Below, piece after piece: positions 46,564 through 53,881 of a stretch of DNA of 64,000 bases. Position 1 is the stretch's first letter, and each line of letters opens with the position of its first letter. The translations under genes were made by a program, and so were the position numbers. Location: contig NZ_CP127295.1 of NCBI RefSeq assembly GCF_030285665.1, positions 2,914,001 through 2,978,000 on the forward strand, given 5' to 3'. This stretch comes from Amycolatopsis mongoliensis. GTDB lineage: Bacteria; Actinomycetota; Actinomycetes; Mycobacteriales; Pseudonocardiaceae. The notes below the pieces were generated by a model. The model did not search any database, was not told the DNA's origin, and worked only from the letters and a program-made list of their open reading frames with translations.

Positions 46564-47322
46564 ATGATCACGCCGTGGTTCCCGCTCTGTGTCGGCGCGG
46601 CCCTGGCGTGCTGGCCCACGGCACCGACCCGGCTCCAGGCCGCGGTCGAGCAACCCAAGGCAGTTCACCTCCCCGACGTTTGGGCCGTGCTCCGCTGGCT
46701 GCTCCCGGCCGCCCTCGCGAGCTTGCTCGCGGGAGCCGGAGGCGCGATCGGCGCAGCCGTGCTGACGCTGGCGTGGCGCCAGGAGCGGCAGGCTCACCGC
46801 CGAGCGACCGCGGACCTCGCGATGGCGGCCCACACGGCGACGGCGCTGCGCACGATGGTGTCGGAGCTGCGCTCCGGCGCCCACCCGGTCACGGCGGCGG
46901 AAGCAGCGGCAGAGGTGGTCCCCGCGGTGTCGGGCGACCTCCGCGCGCTGGCGACGTCGGCCCGCCTCGACGGCGAGCTGCGGGCTTCGGCTCGCCCGGA
47001 GCTGGCCGCGGCCTGGACACTGGGCAAGCGCCACGGAGTGCCGATGGCCGACGTCCTGAACGCAGCTCGCTGCGATGCCGAAGCACGCCTGGCATTCGCC
47101 CGCCGAACCCGCGCGAAGCTGGCCGGCCCCCGAGCGAGCGCGGCGGTACTCACCGGCCTCCCGGCCCTGTGCGTGCTGCTCGGCCAGGCGATGGGCGCCT
47201 CGCCGTTGCCGGTCCTGACCGGGAGCACACCGGGCCAGGTGCTGCTGGTCGTCGGCAGCATCCTGCTCTGGGCCGGAACGGCCTGGTGCCGCGCACTGAC
47301 GGGCCGGGTGCAGATCCGATGA
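46564..47322 (+). CDS. tadB: Tad membrane protein TadB-like (Rv3658c-type)
   Basis: 252 aa. Short N-terminal hydrophobic stretch, helix near 55-72, T2SSF-type cytoplasmic domain (TALRTMVSELRSGAHPVTA then AWTLGKRHGVPMADVL) and two C-terminal helices. Inner-membrane platform for pilus assembly with TadC. RBS GAAGGAGG 7 nt before ATG 46564. Confidence 0.85.
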   Translation: MITPWFPLCVGAALACWPTAPTRLQAAVEQPKAVHLPDVWAVLRWLLPAALASLLAGAGGAIGAAVLTLAWRQERQAHRRATADLAMAAHTATALRTMVSELRSGAHPVTAAEAAAEVVPAVSGDLRALATSARLDGELRASARPELAAAWTLGKRHGVPMADVLNAARCDAEARLAFARRTRAKLAGPRASAAVLTGLPALCVLLGQAMGASPLPVLTGSTPGQVLLVVGSILLWAGTAWCRALTGRVQIR

Positions 47323-47331
47323 TCCAGCTCT

Positions 47332-47443
47332 CTTGTCGCGCGCCGAGCTGGCGGGAGCGGCCGACGAACGCAACCGCGCCGCAGCTACTTGGTCGCGCGC
47401 CCGGCAGACGGGAGCGAATCCGATGAACGCAACCGCGCTCCTT
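47332..47443 (+). repeat. Imperfect tandem duplication across the tadC start
   Basis: Two copies of about 57-59 bp (47332-47390 and 47388-47443). Both contain TCGCGCGCC, GGGAGCG and GAACGCAACCGCGC. The second copy holds the real ATG of tadC; the first has ACG at the same place. Confidence 0.7.
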
Positions 47444-48145
47444 GTCTTTGCCGCGGCTCTCTTCATCTGGCCGAGCGACTCCGCCGCAGCCCGGCGCTTC
47501 ACCTGGCTGGCGGGCAGCGCGAACCCCGAGCCGCGCAAGTGGCCCCGAGCGGTCCCGCACATCGCGACCACCCTGGGCGGCCTATCGACGGCAGTGCTCA
47601 TCGGCGGACTGCCCGGAGTGATCGCGGGCGCACTGGTGACCGCCACCGGGTGGTGGGCGATCCGCCGCACCCGGCGGCCGCGAGCACCCACCACCGACCT
47701 GGCGGCCAGGCTCCGGCTCGCCGGAACGCTCGACCTCCTCGCGGCGTGCCTCCGGGCCGGGCTCCCGGTCCCCACGGCGCTCGACGCGGTGGCCGGCACC
47801 GCACCGGCCGAGACGGGCGCGGCACTGCGCTCGACCGCGGGCCTCCTCGCCCTCGGCTCCGGTTCGAACGAGGCCTGGGCACCGGTTCAGGCCATCCCAG
47901 GCCTCGGCGAACTGGCGGCCACGGCGATCCGGACGTCCCGCTCGGGCGCGGCCTTCGCCGCGGCGGCCGCCGACCTCGCCGGACGGTTCCGCGAGGAGCT
48001 GGCCACCGAGGCGGAGGAGCGTGCGGAACGAGCCGGGGTGGCGCTGGCGCTGCCGGTCGGCCTCTGTTTCCTGCCGGCCTTCTTCTGCCTGGGCGTGCTG
48101 CCGGTCGTCCTGGGCCTGGCCGGGCGCCTCGGCCCGCTCTTCTGA
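47423..48145 (+). CDS. tadC: Tad membrane protein TadC-like (Rv3657c-type)
   Basis: 240 aa from ATG 47423 with GGGAGCG 6 nt upstream. N-terminal helix MNATALLVFAAALFIW, helices near 50-80, T2SSF domain LAACLRAGLPVPTALDAVAG with TAIRTSRSGAAFAAAAADLA, and a final hydrophobic pair ending LAGRLGPLF. Partner of TadB. An upstream in-frame start at 47333 reads the duplicated sequence and is less likely. Confidence 0.85.
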   Translation: MNATALLVFAAALFIWPSDSAAARRFTWLAGSANPEPRKWPRAVPHIATTLGGLSTAVLIGGLPGVIAGALVTATGWWAIRRTRRPRAPTTDLAARLRLAGTLDLLAACLRAGLPVPTALDAVAGTAPAETGAALRSTAGLLALGSGSNEAWAPVQAIPGLGELAATAIRTSRSGAAFAAAAADLAGRFREELATEAEERAERAGVALALPVGLCFLPAFFCLGVLPVVLGLAGRLGPLF

Positions 48146-48173
48146 CCATCGACAAGTACTGAAGGGAAACCCC

Positions 48174-48350
48174 ATGCGCGCGTCCCACCGCCGGCCCGCC
48201 TCCGACGACGGCTCTACAACGGTCGAGTACGCGATCGTCACGGTCGCCGTCGCGGCCTTCGCGGCTGTCCTCTACACCCTCCTCACCGGCGACTCGGTGG
48301 TCTCGTGGCTGACGAGCCTGGTCATGAAGGCCCTGACGGTGCCGTCGTGA
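48174..48350 (+). CDS. Flp-type pilin / DUF4244 protein (Rv3656c-type)
   Basis: 58 aa. Short basic leader MRASHRRPASDDGSTTVEYA with a Gly before STTVE, which fits prepilin peptidase cleavage and leaves Glu at +5. A hydrophobic helix AIVTVAVAAFAAVLYTLL follows. Major pilin candidate of the Tad pilus. GAAGGG RBS 7 nt upstream. It overlaps the next gene in GTGA. No prepilin peptidase gene is seen in the window. Confidence 0.88.
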   Translation: MRASHRRPASDDGSTTVEYAIVTVAVAAFAAVLYTLLTGDSVVSWLTSLVMKALTVPS

Positions 48351-48706
48351 GCCGCAGGGACGAAGGCGCGGTGACGGTCGAAGCGGCACTCGGCCTGGCC
48401 GGCCTGACGGTGGTGGCGGTCCTGCTGGTTGCGGGTCTCACGCTGCTGACGAGCCAGCTGCGCTGCACCGACGCAGCCCGCGAGGCCGCGCGCCTCCTGG
48501 CCAGAGGCCAGCCCCACGAGGCCGCGGCCGCGGTCCACCGGATAGCCCCACCGGGAGCAAGCCTCGACATCCAGCAGTCAGGCGACGCGATAACGGTCAA
48601 GGTGAGCGCCCACCCGGCAAGCGGCCTCCTCCCGGCGATCGACCTGAACGCAACGGCGTACGCGGTGGCCGAGCCGGGAACGGAGGCAGCCGGTGCAGCA
48701 GGGTGA
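48347..48706 (+). CDS. TadE-like minor pilin (Rv3655c-type)
   Basis: 119 aa from GTG 48347. Short basic leader RRDEGAVTVEAALGLAGL resembles TadE, with G-A-V-T-V-E before a hydrophobic helix. Then a small outer domain (CTDAAREAARLLARG, ITVKVSAHPASG). Overlaps neighbours by 4 and 14 nt. Pseudopilin-like subunit of the pilus. Confidence 0.85.
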   Translation: MSRRDEGAVTVEAALGLAGLTVVAVLLVAGLTLLTSQLRCTDAAREAARLLARGQPHEAAAAVHRIAPPGASLDIQQSGDAITVKVSAHPASGLLPAIDLNATAYAVAEPGTEAAGAAG

Positions 48707-49073
48707 CCCCCGCGACGGCGCCGAGCACCCGGACGGCGGCGTGGCCACCATCTGGACAGCAATGGCAGTGGCCGCACTGACCGGAGTGGCGGTCCTCGCC
48801 ATCTGGCTCGCAACGGCGGTCCTCGCCCGCCACCGAGCGGAGAGCGCCGCCGACCTGGGCGCGCTGGCAGCGGCCTCGCACGCAGCGGAAGGCCCAGCCC
48901 AAGCCTGCGAGCGCGCCAGGTGGATCGCCGACCGGATGGCGGTGAGCCTCGTGACCTGCCGATGGCAGCGACTGGACGCCTTCGTGGAGGTCCAGGCACC
49001 AAGCCTGGGCATCGCCGGCCTACCGGGCCCCTCAGCGAGGGCCCGCGCGGGACCCACCGGCCAGCCCCCGTGA
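48693..49073 (+). CDS. TadE/TadG-like secretion protein (Rv3654c-type)
   Basis: 126 aa. Leader then GGVATIWTAMAVAALTGVAVLAIWLATAV helix with RHRAESAADLGALAAASHA, the putative Flp/TadG-like pattern. Compact soluble part with two Cys (ACERAR and VTCRW). GTG 48693 overlaps the previous gene by 14 nt. The tail PSARARAGPTGQPP runs into the repetitive downstream DNA. Last gene of the tad operon. Confidence 0.82.
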   Translation: MQQGDPRDGAEHPDGGVATIWTAMAVAALTGVAVLAIWLATAVLARHRAESAADLGALAAASHAAEGPAQACERARWIADRMAVSLVTCRWQRLDAFVEVQAPSLGIAGLPGPSARARAGPTGQPP

Positions 49074-49350
49074 GCCTGCAGAGAACAGAGCCGTACCGGC
49101 CCCGGAGCAACCAGCGCGCCTCCTGGGGCGGGGGGCCTCACCCTGGCCTGGCCTGGGCTGGCCGCGGCCAGGCTCTGGGCCCCGGCCCGGCCTGCTCCGA
49201 CTCTGGCCCGCGCTGTCCCGTCCCGCCCCGGCCCTGCTCGCCCAACCCGGCCACGCTCTCGCCCAGCGCGGGCTCGTCCCGCCTCGGCCTGGCCCGGCTC
49301 CGAGTCCCGGACCTCGTCCTCGTCCTCACCCCAGCCCAGCCCGCCCAGCC

Positions 49351-49460
49351 CGACCGACCCAGCCCGGCCCGACCCGGCGAGCCCGACCAGCCCGGCCCGA
49401 CCGACCCAGCCCGGCCCGACCCGGCGAGCCCGACCAGCCCGGCCCGACCGACCCAGCCCG
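49351..49460 (+). repeat. 47-bp tandem repeat, 2.3 copies
   Basis: Units begin with CGACCGACCC at 49351, 49398 and 49445. The first two copies are identical as far as I can see. Confidence 0.8.
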
Positions 49461-49590
49461 GCCCCGCCGACCCAGCCCAGCCCGGCCGACTCGATCCGAC
49501 CCAGCTCGGCGTGGCGTGGTCTGACCCGGCCCTGACCTGGCCCCGCCCAGCCCCCGGCTCTGAGCCTCGGCTTCTATCTCTCGAGCCCAG

Positions 49591-49682
49591 CCAGGCTCGG
49601 CTCGGCCCAGCGGCCAGGCTCGGCTCGGCCCAGCGGCCAGGCTCGGCTCGGCCCAGCGGCCGGGCTCGGCCCGGCTCAGCCA
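49591..49682 (+). repeat. 23-bp tandem repeat, about 4 copies
   Basis: CCAGGCTCGGCTCGGCCCAG plus CGG, starting at 49591, 49614 and 49637, with a degenerate fourth copy at 49660. Confidence 0.85.
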
Positions 49683-50258
49683 GGCTCGGCCCGGCCCTGC
49701 CTTGGTCTGGCCCTGCCCCGGCGCCGAGCCCCGATCCGCCTCGGTCCTAAGCCCCGTCCCTCCTAAACCCAGCCGCGACCGACCGCCCACGACAACCGGC
49801 AACCACCCCCGCCGCCCGCTCACCGGGACGCCTCTCCCCGCCGCCGCTCGGCGGACGCCGACCGGTCGGTATGCCACGGTGACCGGCTGATCCGTCCGGC
49901 CGGACGATGAGCGGCCGGTGGTCACGGGCAGCGGTCGGTGATGCACGGCGAGCGGTCAAAACCGCCGTTCACCTGGGCCGATAGGACGCGCCTCGGCGTC
50001 CGTGCGCACCGTCGGCGGGCTGTCGGTCCTGGGGTTTCGCACGACGAACGGTCCGTGGGCGGCTGCCGTTCACCGTCGATACGCGCCGCCGGGTTCGGTC
50101 GGGCGGTACGGACTACCGGGCGTTCATCGCCGCGTAACCACCGGTTGTCGCGCGGGGGTTCCGGGCAATGTGCAACTTGCCGTTAAGTGAGATGTGCGAC
50201 ACCACGACAGCGTTTAGCTCCGGGGTCGCGGAGAACCGGAACCTAAGGCAGGAAGACA

Positions 50259-50876
50259 ATGTTGGACGCGAATTGGCCGGAAAGCTGGCGGAGCGCCTTC
50301 CGCATCGAACTGCGCGCGGAGGCGATCGGTCTCGCCTGGCGTGGCTGGCCGGTGCTCCCGGGCGTCAACCCCGCTCCGCTCACCGGCGGCGACGACCTCA
50401 CCTGGCGCCGCCCGGTCCCGGCCAGTGACAACTGGCGCGAGCAGATCGGCACCCACGCTCACGAGGTCGCCACCTGGTTCTCCGACCGCACCCACAGCCT
50501 GCTCGTCGCCACCGGCACCGTTCTCGACGCCATCGAGGTCGACGACGAACTCGGCAAGCGCGCCTGCCGCCTGCTTCGCACCCTCGGTCACCCGGCGCCG
50601 ATCATCGCGCTGCCGAATGGCCGCTGGCTCTTCCTCACCACCGTCGCCGACCAGATCCCGGCCGAGCTGGCCAACCGCGCCTCGATCCAGTGGCACGGCA
50701 AGGACAGCTACATCCCGCTGCCCCCGTCGCCGTTCCAGCACGGTGTCGTGCACTGGCGCGTCAAGCCCGAGGTCTGCGGCTGGCAGCTGCCGGACGCCGC
50801 CGAGGTGCACGACGTCCTCGTCCGCGCCCTGGCCGGCGCCGACGCCGCGCAGCTGGTCCAGACCACCGCGGCCTGA
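50259..50876 (+). CDS. Prim-Pol (AEP)-like conserved protein
   Basis: 205 aa. FRIELRAEAIGLAWRGWPVLPG is close to the start of the bifunctional primase-polymerase domain family in actinobacteria, and NGRWLFLTTV, IQWHGKDSYIPLPPS also fit that fold. However, the acidic catalytic pair of active AEPs is not obvious. It sits next to a DNA helicase gene of opposite strand. The RBS region GGCAGGAAG is 4 nt before the ATG. Possibly equivalent to Rv3647c by position. Confidence 0.55.
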   Translation: MLDANWPESWRSAFRIELRAEAIGLAWRGWPVLPGVNPAPLTGGDDLTWRRPVPASDNWREQIGTHAHEVATWFSDRTHSLLVATGTVLDAIEVDDELGKRACRLLRTLGHPAPIIALPNGRWLFLTTVADQIPAELANRASIQWHGKDSYIPLPPSPFQHGVVHWRVKPEVCGWQLPDAAEVHDVLVRALAGADAAQLVQTTAA

Positions 50877-50961
50877 CCTGCCCGAACCACCGCCGCCGGC
50901 CGGTCCCAACCCGGCCGAGGCGGAGCAGGACACAACTCCATGAACCACCGAAGTGGCCGTT

Positions 50962-53568
50962 CTAGGCGCCGTGTTGACGCAACGCCCCGAGCACGGTGCC
51001 CAGGACAGCCACTGCACCCGCCTTGTCCAGCGGATCGTTGCCGTTCCCGCACTTCGGCGACTGGACGCAGGACGGGCATCCCGTCGGGCACTCGCAGGAG
51101 ACGATCGCCTCCCGCGTTGCGACCAGCCACGGGACAATCGCGGCATAACCGCGTTCGGCAAATCCCGCACCCCCGGGATGGCCGTCATGCACGAACACCG
51201 TTGCCTCCCCGGTGTCTTCGTGCCACGCGGTACTCACCCCGCCGATGTCCCATCGGTCGCACGTAGCGAACAGCGGTAGCAGGCCGATCGCCGCGTGCTC
51301 GGCGGCATGCAGGGCACCGGGGACCCGTGCCGGAACCAATCCGGCACCCCCCGGTGTCCTGCCACCCTCGTGAGCGGACCCCCGACCGCTCACGCGGGTC
51401 TCCTCCCCGGTCCCCACCGGCCCCGCAGATTCGGTCCCCACCCGATGGCCCCCGGTCCCCGCCTCGCCATCGGCCGAACTGCCCGACCCACCCGCACTCG
51501 CGGAGCCGGCCGAAGCGTCCGAGCCACCCGAAGGCGCCGAGCCGACCGAAGCACCCGAGTCACCCGAAGGTGCCGAGCTGGCCGAAGCGCCCGAGGTGCT
51601 CGAACCCGCAGCCCGCGAAGCACCCGAAACTCCATCAGTTCCGAGCAGCTCCGACGAGATCGTGTACCAGACCGCCCGCGTGCGCAGGCTCTGCTCCGGC
51701 AGGTCGAGCGGAGTGTGGTCCAGCACCTCACCCGACGGGCGTCGCCGCAGGTAGCCGACCACCTGTGACGTCACCGCCACCTCGCCGAGGCACACGCTCA
51801 CCCCGCCGAAATCCTGCTTCTCCTCCGTGCTCAGCACCGCGATGTCCACGATCTCGCGCGGGGTCGTCGTCCAGTCCGGGTTCTCCGCGTGCACCATCGC
51901 GAGCCCCGTCTCCAGGTCCAGCTCGTCGACGACGTACGACGACCCCTGGTGCAGGTAGACCGCGCCGGGATGCACCGCGAAGCACGCCGACCCCGGGTCG
52001 ACCGTTCCCAGCATCCGCCCGGAGTCCGACTCGACCACCGCGATCTGCTCGCCGCCCGTTCCGCGGATCCCGACCTCGGCGTGCGGCCGGTCCCGGGACG
52101 TCCAGTACCAGCCGCTCGACCGGCGCCGCAGCAGCTTCTGCTCCGCCAATTCGGCCAACACTTCCTGCGCCGCCGCGCCGCCGAAGACCTCGAGCTCGGA
52201 GAGCGTCAGCGGCAGCTCGGCCACCGCGCACGCGAGCTGCGGCGCCAGCACGTACGGGTTCGCCGGGTCGAGCACCGCCGTCTCGACCGGACGGTCGAGC
52301 AGTGCCGCCGGGTGGTGCACCAGGTACGTGTCGAGCGGATCGTCCCGCGCCACGAACACCACCAGCGCCGAGTCGCCCGAGCGGCCGGCTCGCCCGGCCT
52401 GCTGCCAGAACGACGCGAGCGTGCCGGGGTAGCCGGCCAGCACCACCGCGTCCAGCCCCGCGATGTCGACGCCGAGCTCCAGCGCGTTGGTCGTTGCGAC
52501 CCCCAGCAGGCGGCCCGACAGCAACGCGGCTTCGAGCGCCCGCCGCTCCTCCGGAAGATAGCCGGACCTATACGCCGCAACGGTTTCCGACAACGCGGAG
52601 TCCACTTCGGACAATATGCGACGCGCGCCCAGCGCGGCCAGCTCCGCGCCTCGCCGCGACCGGATGAACGCCAGCGACCGCGCGCCTTCGAGGACCAGGT
52701 CGGCCAGGATCCGCGACGTCTCCGCGCCCGCCGAACGCCGGACCGGCGCGCCGTTCTCTCCGGTCAGTTCCTCCAGCAGCGGCGGCTCCCACAGCGCGAC
52801 CGTCCGGGCGCCGCGCGGCGACGCGTCCTCCGTGACCGCCTCACACGAAACCCCGGTGAGCCGCGAAGCGAACGAAGCAGGCGAAGCCGTCGTCGCCGAA
52901 GCGAGCACGAACACCGGCGAAGCGCCGTAGTGCTCGGCAACGCGCCGAAGCCGGCGAAGCAGCAGGGCGACGTGCGAGCCGAAGACGCCGCGGTAGCTGT
53001 GGCACTCGTCGACCACCACGCAGCTGAGCCGCCGGAAGAACCGCGCCCACCGCCCGTGCTGCGAAAGGATCCCGCGGTGCAGCATGTCCGGGTTGGTGAA
53101 CACCCAGTTGGCGTGCGCGCGCACCCAGTCGCGCTCGACCATCGGCGTGTCCCCGTCGAACGACGCCGCCCGGACGCCCGGGACGTCCAAAGAGGACACG
53201 GACCGCAGCTGGTCCGCCCCCAGCGCCTTGGTCGGCGACAGGTACAGCGCGTTCGCCTTCTCGCCCGCGGCCAGCCGGGACAGCACCGGCAGCTGGTAGG
53301 CCAGCGACTTGCCCGACGCCGTGCCCGTCGAGATCACGACATGACGGCCCTCGTACGCGTGCGAAGCCGCCTCCGCCTGGTGAGCCCAGGGAGCCGAGAC
53401 GCCGCAGTCACGCAGCGCATCGATAACCGCCGGATCGGCCCACGACGGCCACGGTGCGTAGCGCGCGGCGCGACCCGGCAGGTCAGCGACGTGCGTGACC
53501 GGGTCCTCGCGCGGCGGGATGCCGGCGGTCACCCGCCCCAGCAGCCGCCGCCCCCGTGAGTCGTCCAC
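50962..53568 (-). CDS. DEAD/DEAH helicase with DUF1998 (MrfA/Hrq1-like, Rv3649-type)
   Basis: 868 aa. Walker A STGTASGKSLAYQLP, DECH box, SATT, and QQAGRAGRSGDS in RecA domain 2. The C-terminal DUF1998 zinc site has C825, C827, C831, C834 and C840. Homologues repair mitomycin-type damage (MrfA) or interact with RecQ4-like pathways. Residues ~640-745 are a Ser/Gly/Ala-rich insertion inside the DUF1998 region. The GTG start is 6 nt after CAAGCT (53575-53580 minus). A weak RecA-NDp-like CTGTCGTAC lies 8 nt further out. Confidence 0.9.
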   Translation of the reverse strand: MDDSRGRRLLGRVTAGIPPREDPVTHVADLPGRAARYAPWPSWADPAVIDALRDCGVSAPWAHQAEAASHAYEGRHVVISTGTASGKSLAYQLPVLSRLAAGEKANALYLSPTKALGADQLRSVSSLDVPGVRAASFDGDTPMVERDWVRAHANWVFTNPDMLHRGILSQHGRWARFFRRLSCVVVDECHSYRGVFGSHVALLLRRLRRVAEHYGASPVFVLASATTASPASFASRLTGVSCEAVTEDASPRGARTVALWEPPLLEELTGENGAPVRRSAGAETSRILADLVLEGARSLAFIRSRRGAELAALGARRILSEVDSALSETVAAYRSGYLPEERRALEAALLSGRLLGVATTNALELGVDIAGLDAVVLAGYPGTLASFWQQAGRAGRSGDSALVVFVARDDPLDTYLVHHPAALLDRPVETAVLDPANPYVLAPQLACAVAELPLTLSELEVFGGAAAQEVLAELAEQKLLRRRSSGWYWTSRDRPHAEVGIRGTGGEQIAVVESDSGRMLGTVDPGSACFAVHPGAVYLHQGSSYVVDELDLETGLAMVHAENPDWTTTPREIVDIAVLSTEEKQDFGGVSVCLGEVAVTSQVVGYLRRRPSGEVLDHTPLDLPEQSLRTRAVWYTISSELLGTDGVSGASRAAGSSTSGASASSAPSGDSGASVGSAPSGGSDASAGSASAGGSGSSADGEAGTGGHRVGTESAGPVGTGEETRVSGRGSAHEGGRTPGGAGLVPARVPGALHAAEHAAIGLLPLFATCDRWDIGGVSTAWHEDTGEATVFVHDGHPGGAGFAERGYAAIVPWLVATREAIVSCECPTGCPSCVQSPKCGNGNDPLDKAGAVAVLGTVLGALRQHGA

Positions 53569-53881
53569 CCGCCGAGCTTGGCACAGGGGTACGACAGTTC
53601 CGGAGAACCCTGCGACCCCAACGGAACCCGGTCAAAGGGATCGATCAAGTGAGGAGGCTCACAAGGTAACGGAATGTACTGTCCCCGGGACGGCTTGAAG
53701 ACGCTGGTTGCGATACCAATACACTCCCGCAATCCACACCCTCTGTGGTGAGCGTCATGCGAGATGTGCATCGCCGCACGGCTAGCGTGTCGCTCGGTAC
53801 AGGGTCCATGCCAGCGCCGGCCGTGTCGAACCCTCGGCTTGCCGTCGACGCTGGCGATCGGCGACGTCTCCTGGAGGACGA
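53569..53881. other. hppA upstream region
   Basis: 313 bp between divergent helicase and hppA. It has a leaderless-type helicase promoter at the left edge and GGAGGA just before hppA. No known riboswitch motif is recognised, although the leader may be long. Confidence 0.45.

Larger units (their letters stand above)
49074..50258. other. 1.2-kb gene-free GC-rich stretch with minisatellites
   Basis: 49130-49760 is a low-complexity mixture of CCCAGCC, GGCCCGACC and GGCTCGG words, including two tandem arrays listed separately. Open frames through it on both strands are compositional: the repeat periods 47 and 23 shift frame each time. From 49760 to 50258 sequence is ordinary non-coding DNA leading to the promoter of the next gene. 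Confidence 0.7.

Noticed and set aside
46493..46567. 24-codon GTG frame (hydrophobic then Arg-rich) overlapping the tadA end and the tadB start
   Set aside because: Overlaps look attractive, but there is no RBS of its own, the sequence contains the tadB RBS, and it is too short to judge without conservation data.
47332..47443. Insertion-sequence footprint
   Set aside because: No transposase, no terminal inverted repeats and no target duplication; it is a simple tandem duplication.
48920..49750. Long Pro/Arg/Ala-rich frame through the minisatellite
   Set aside because: Repeat periods of 47 and 23 bp shift frame, similar frames exist on the other strand, and there is no RBS. It is a composition effect.
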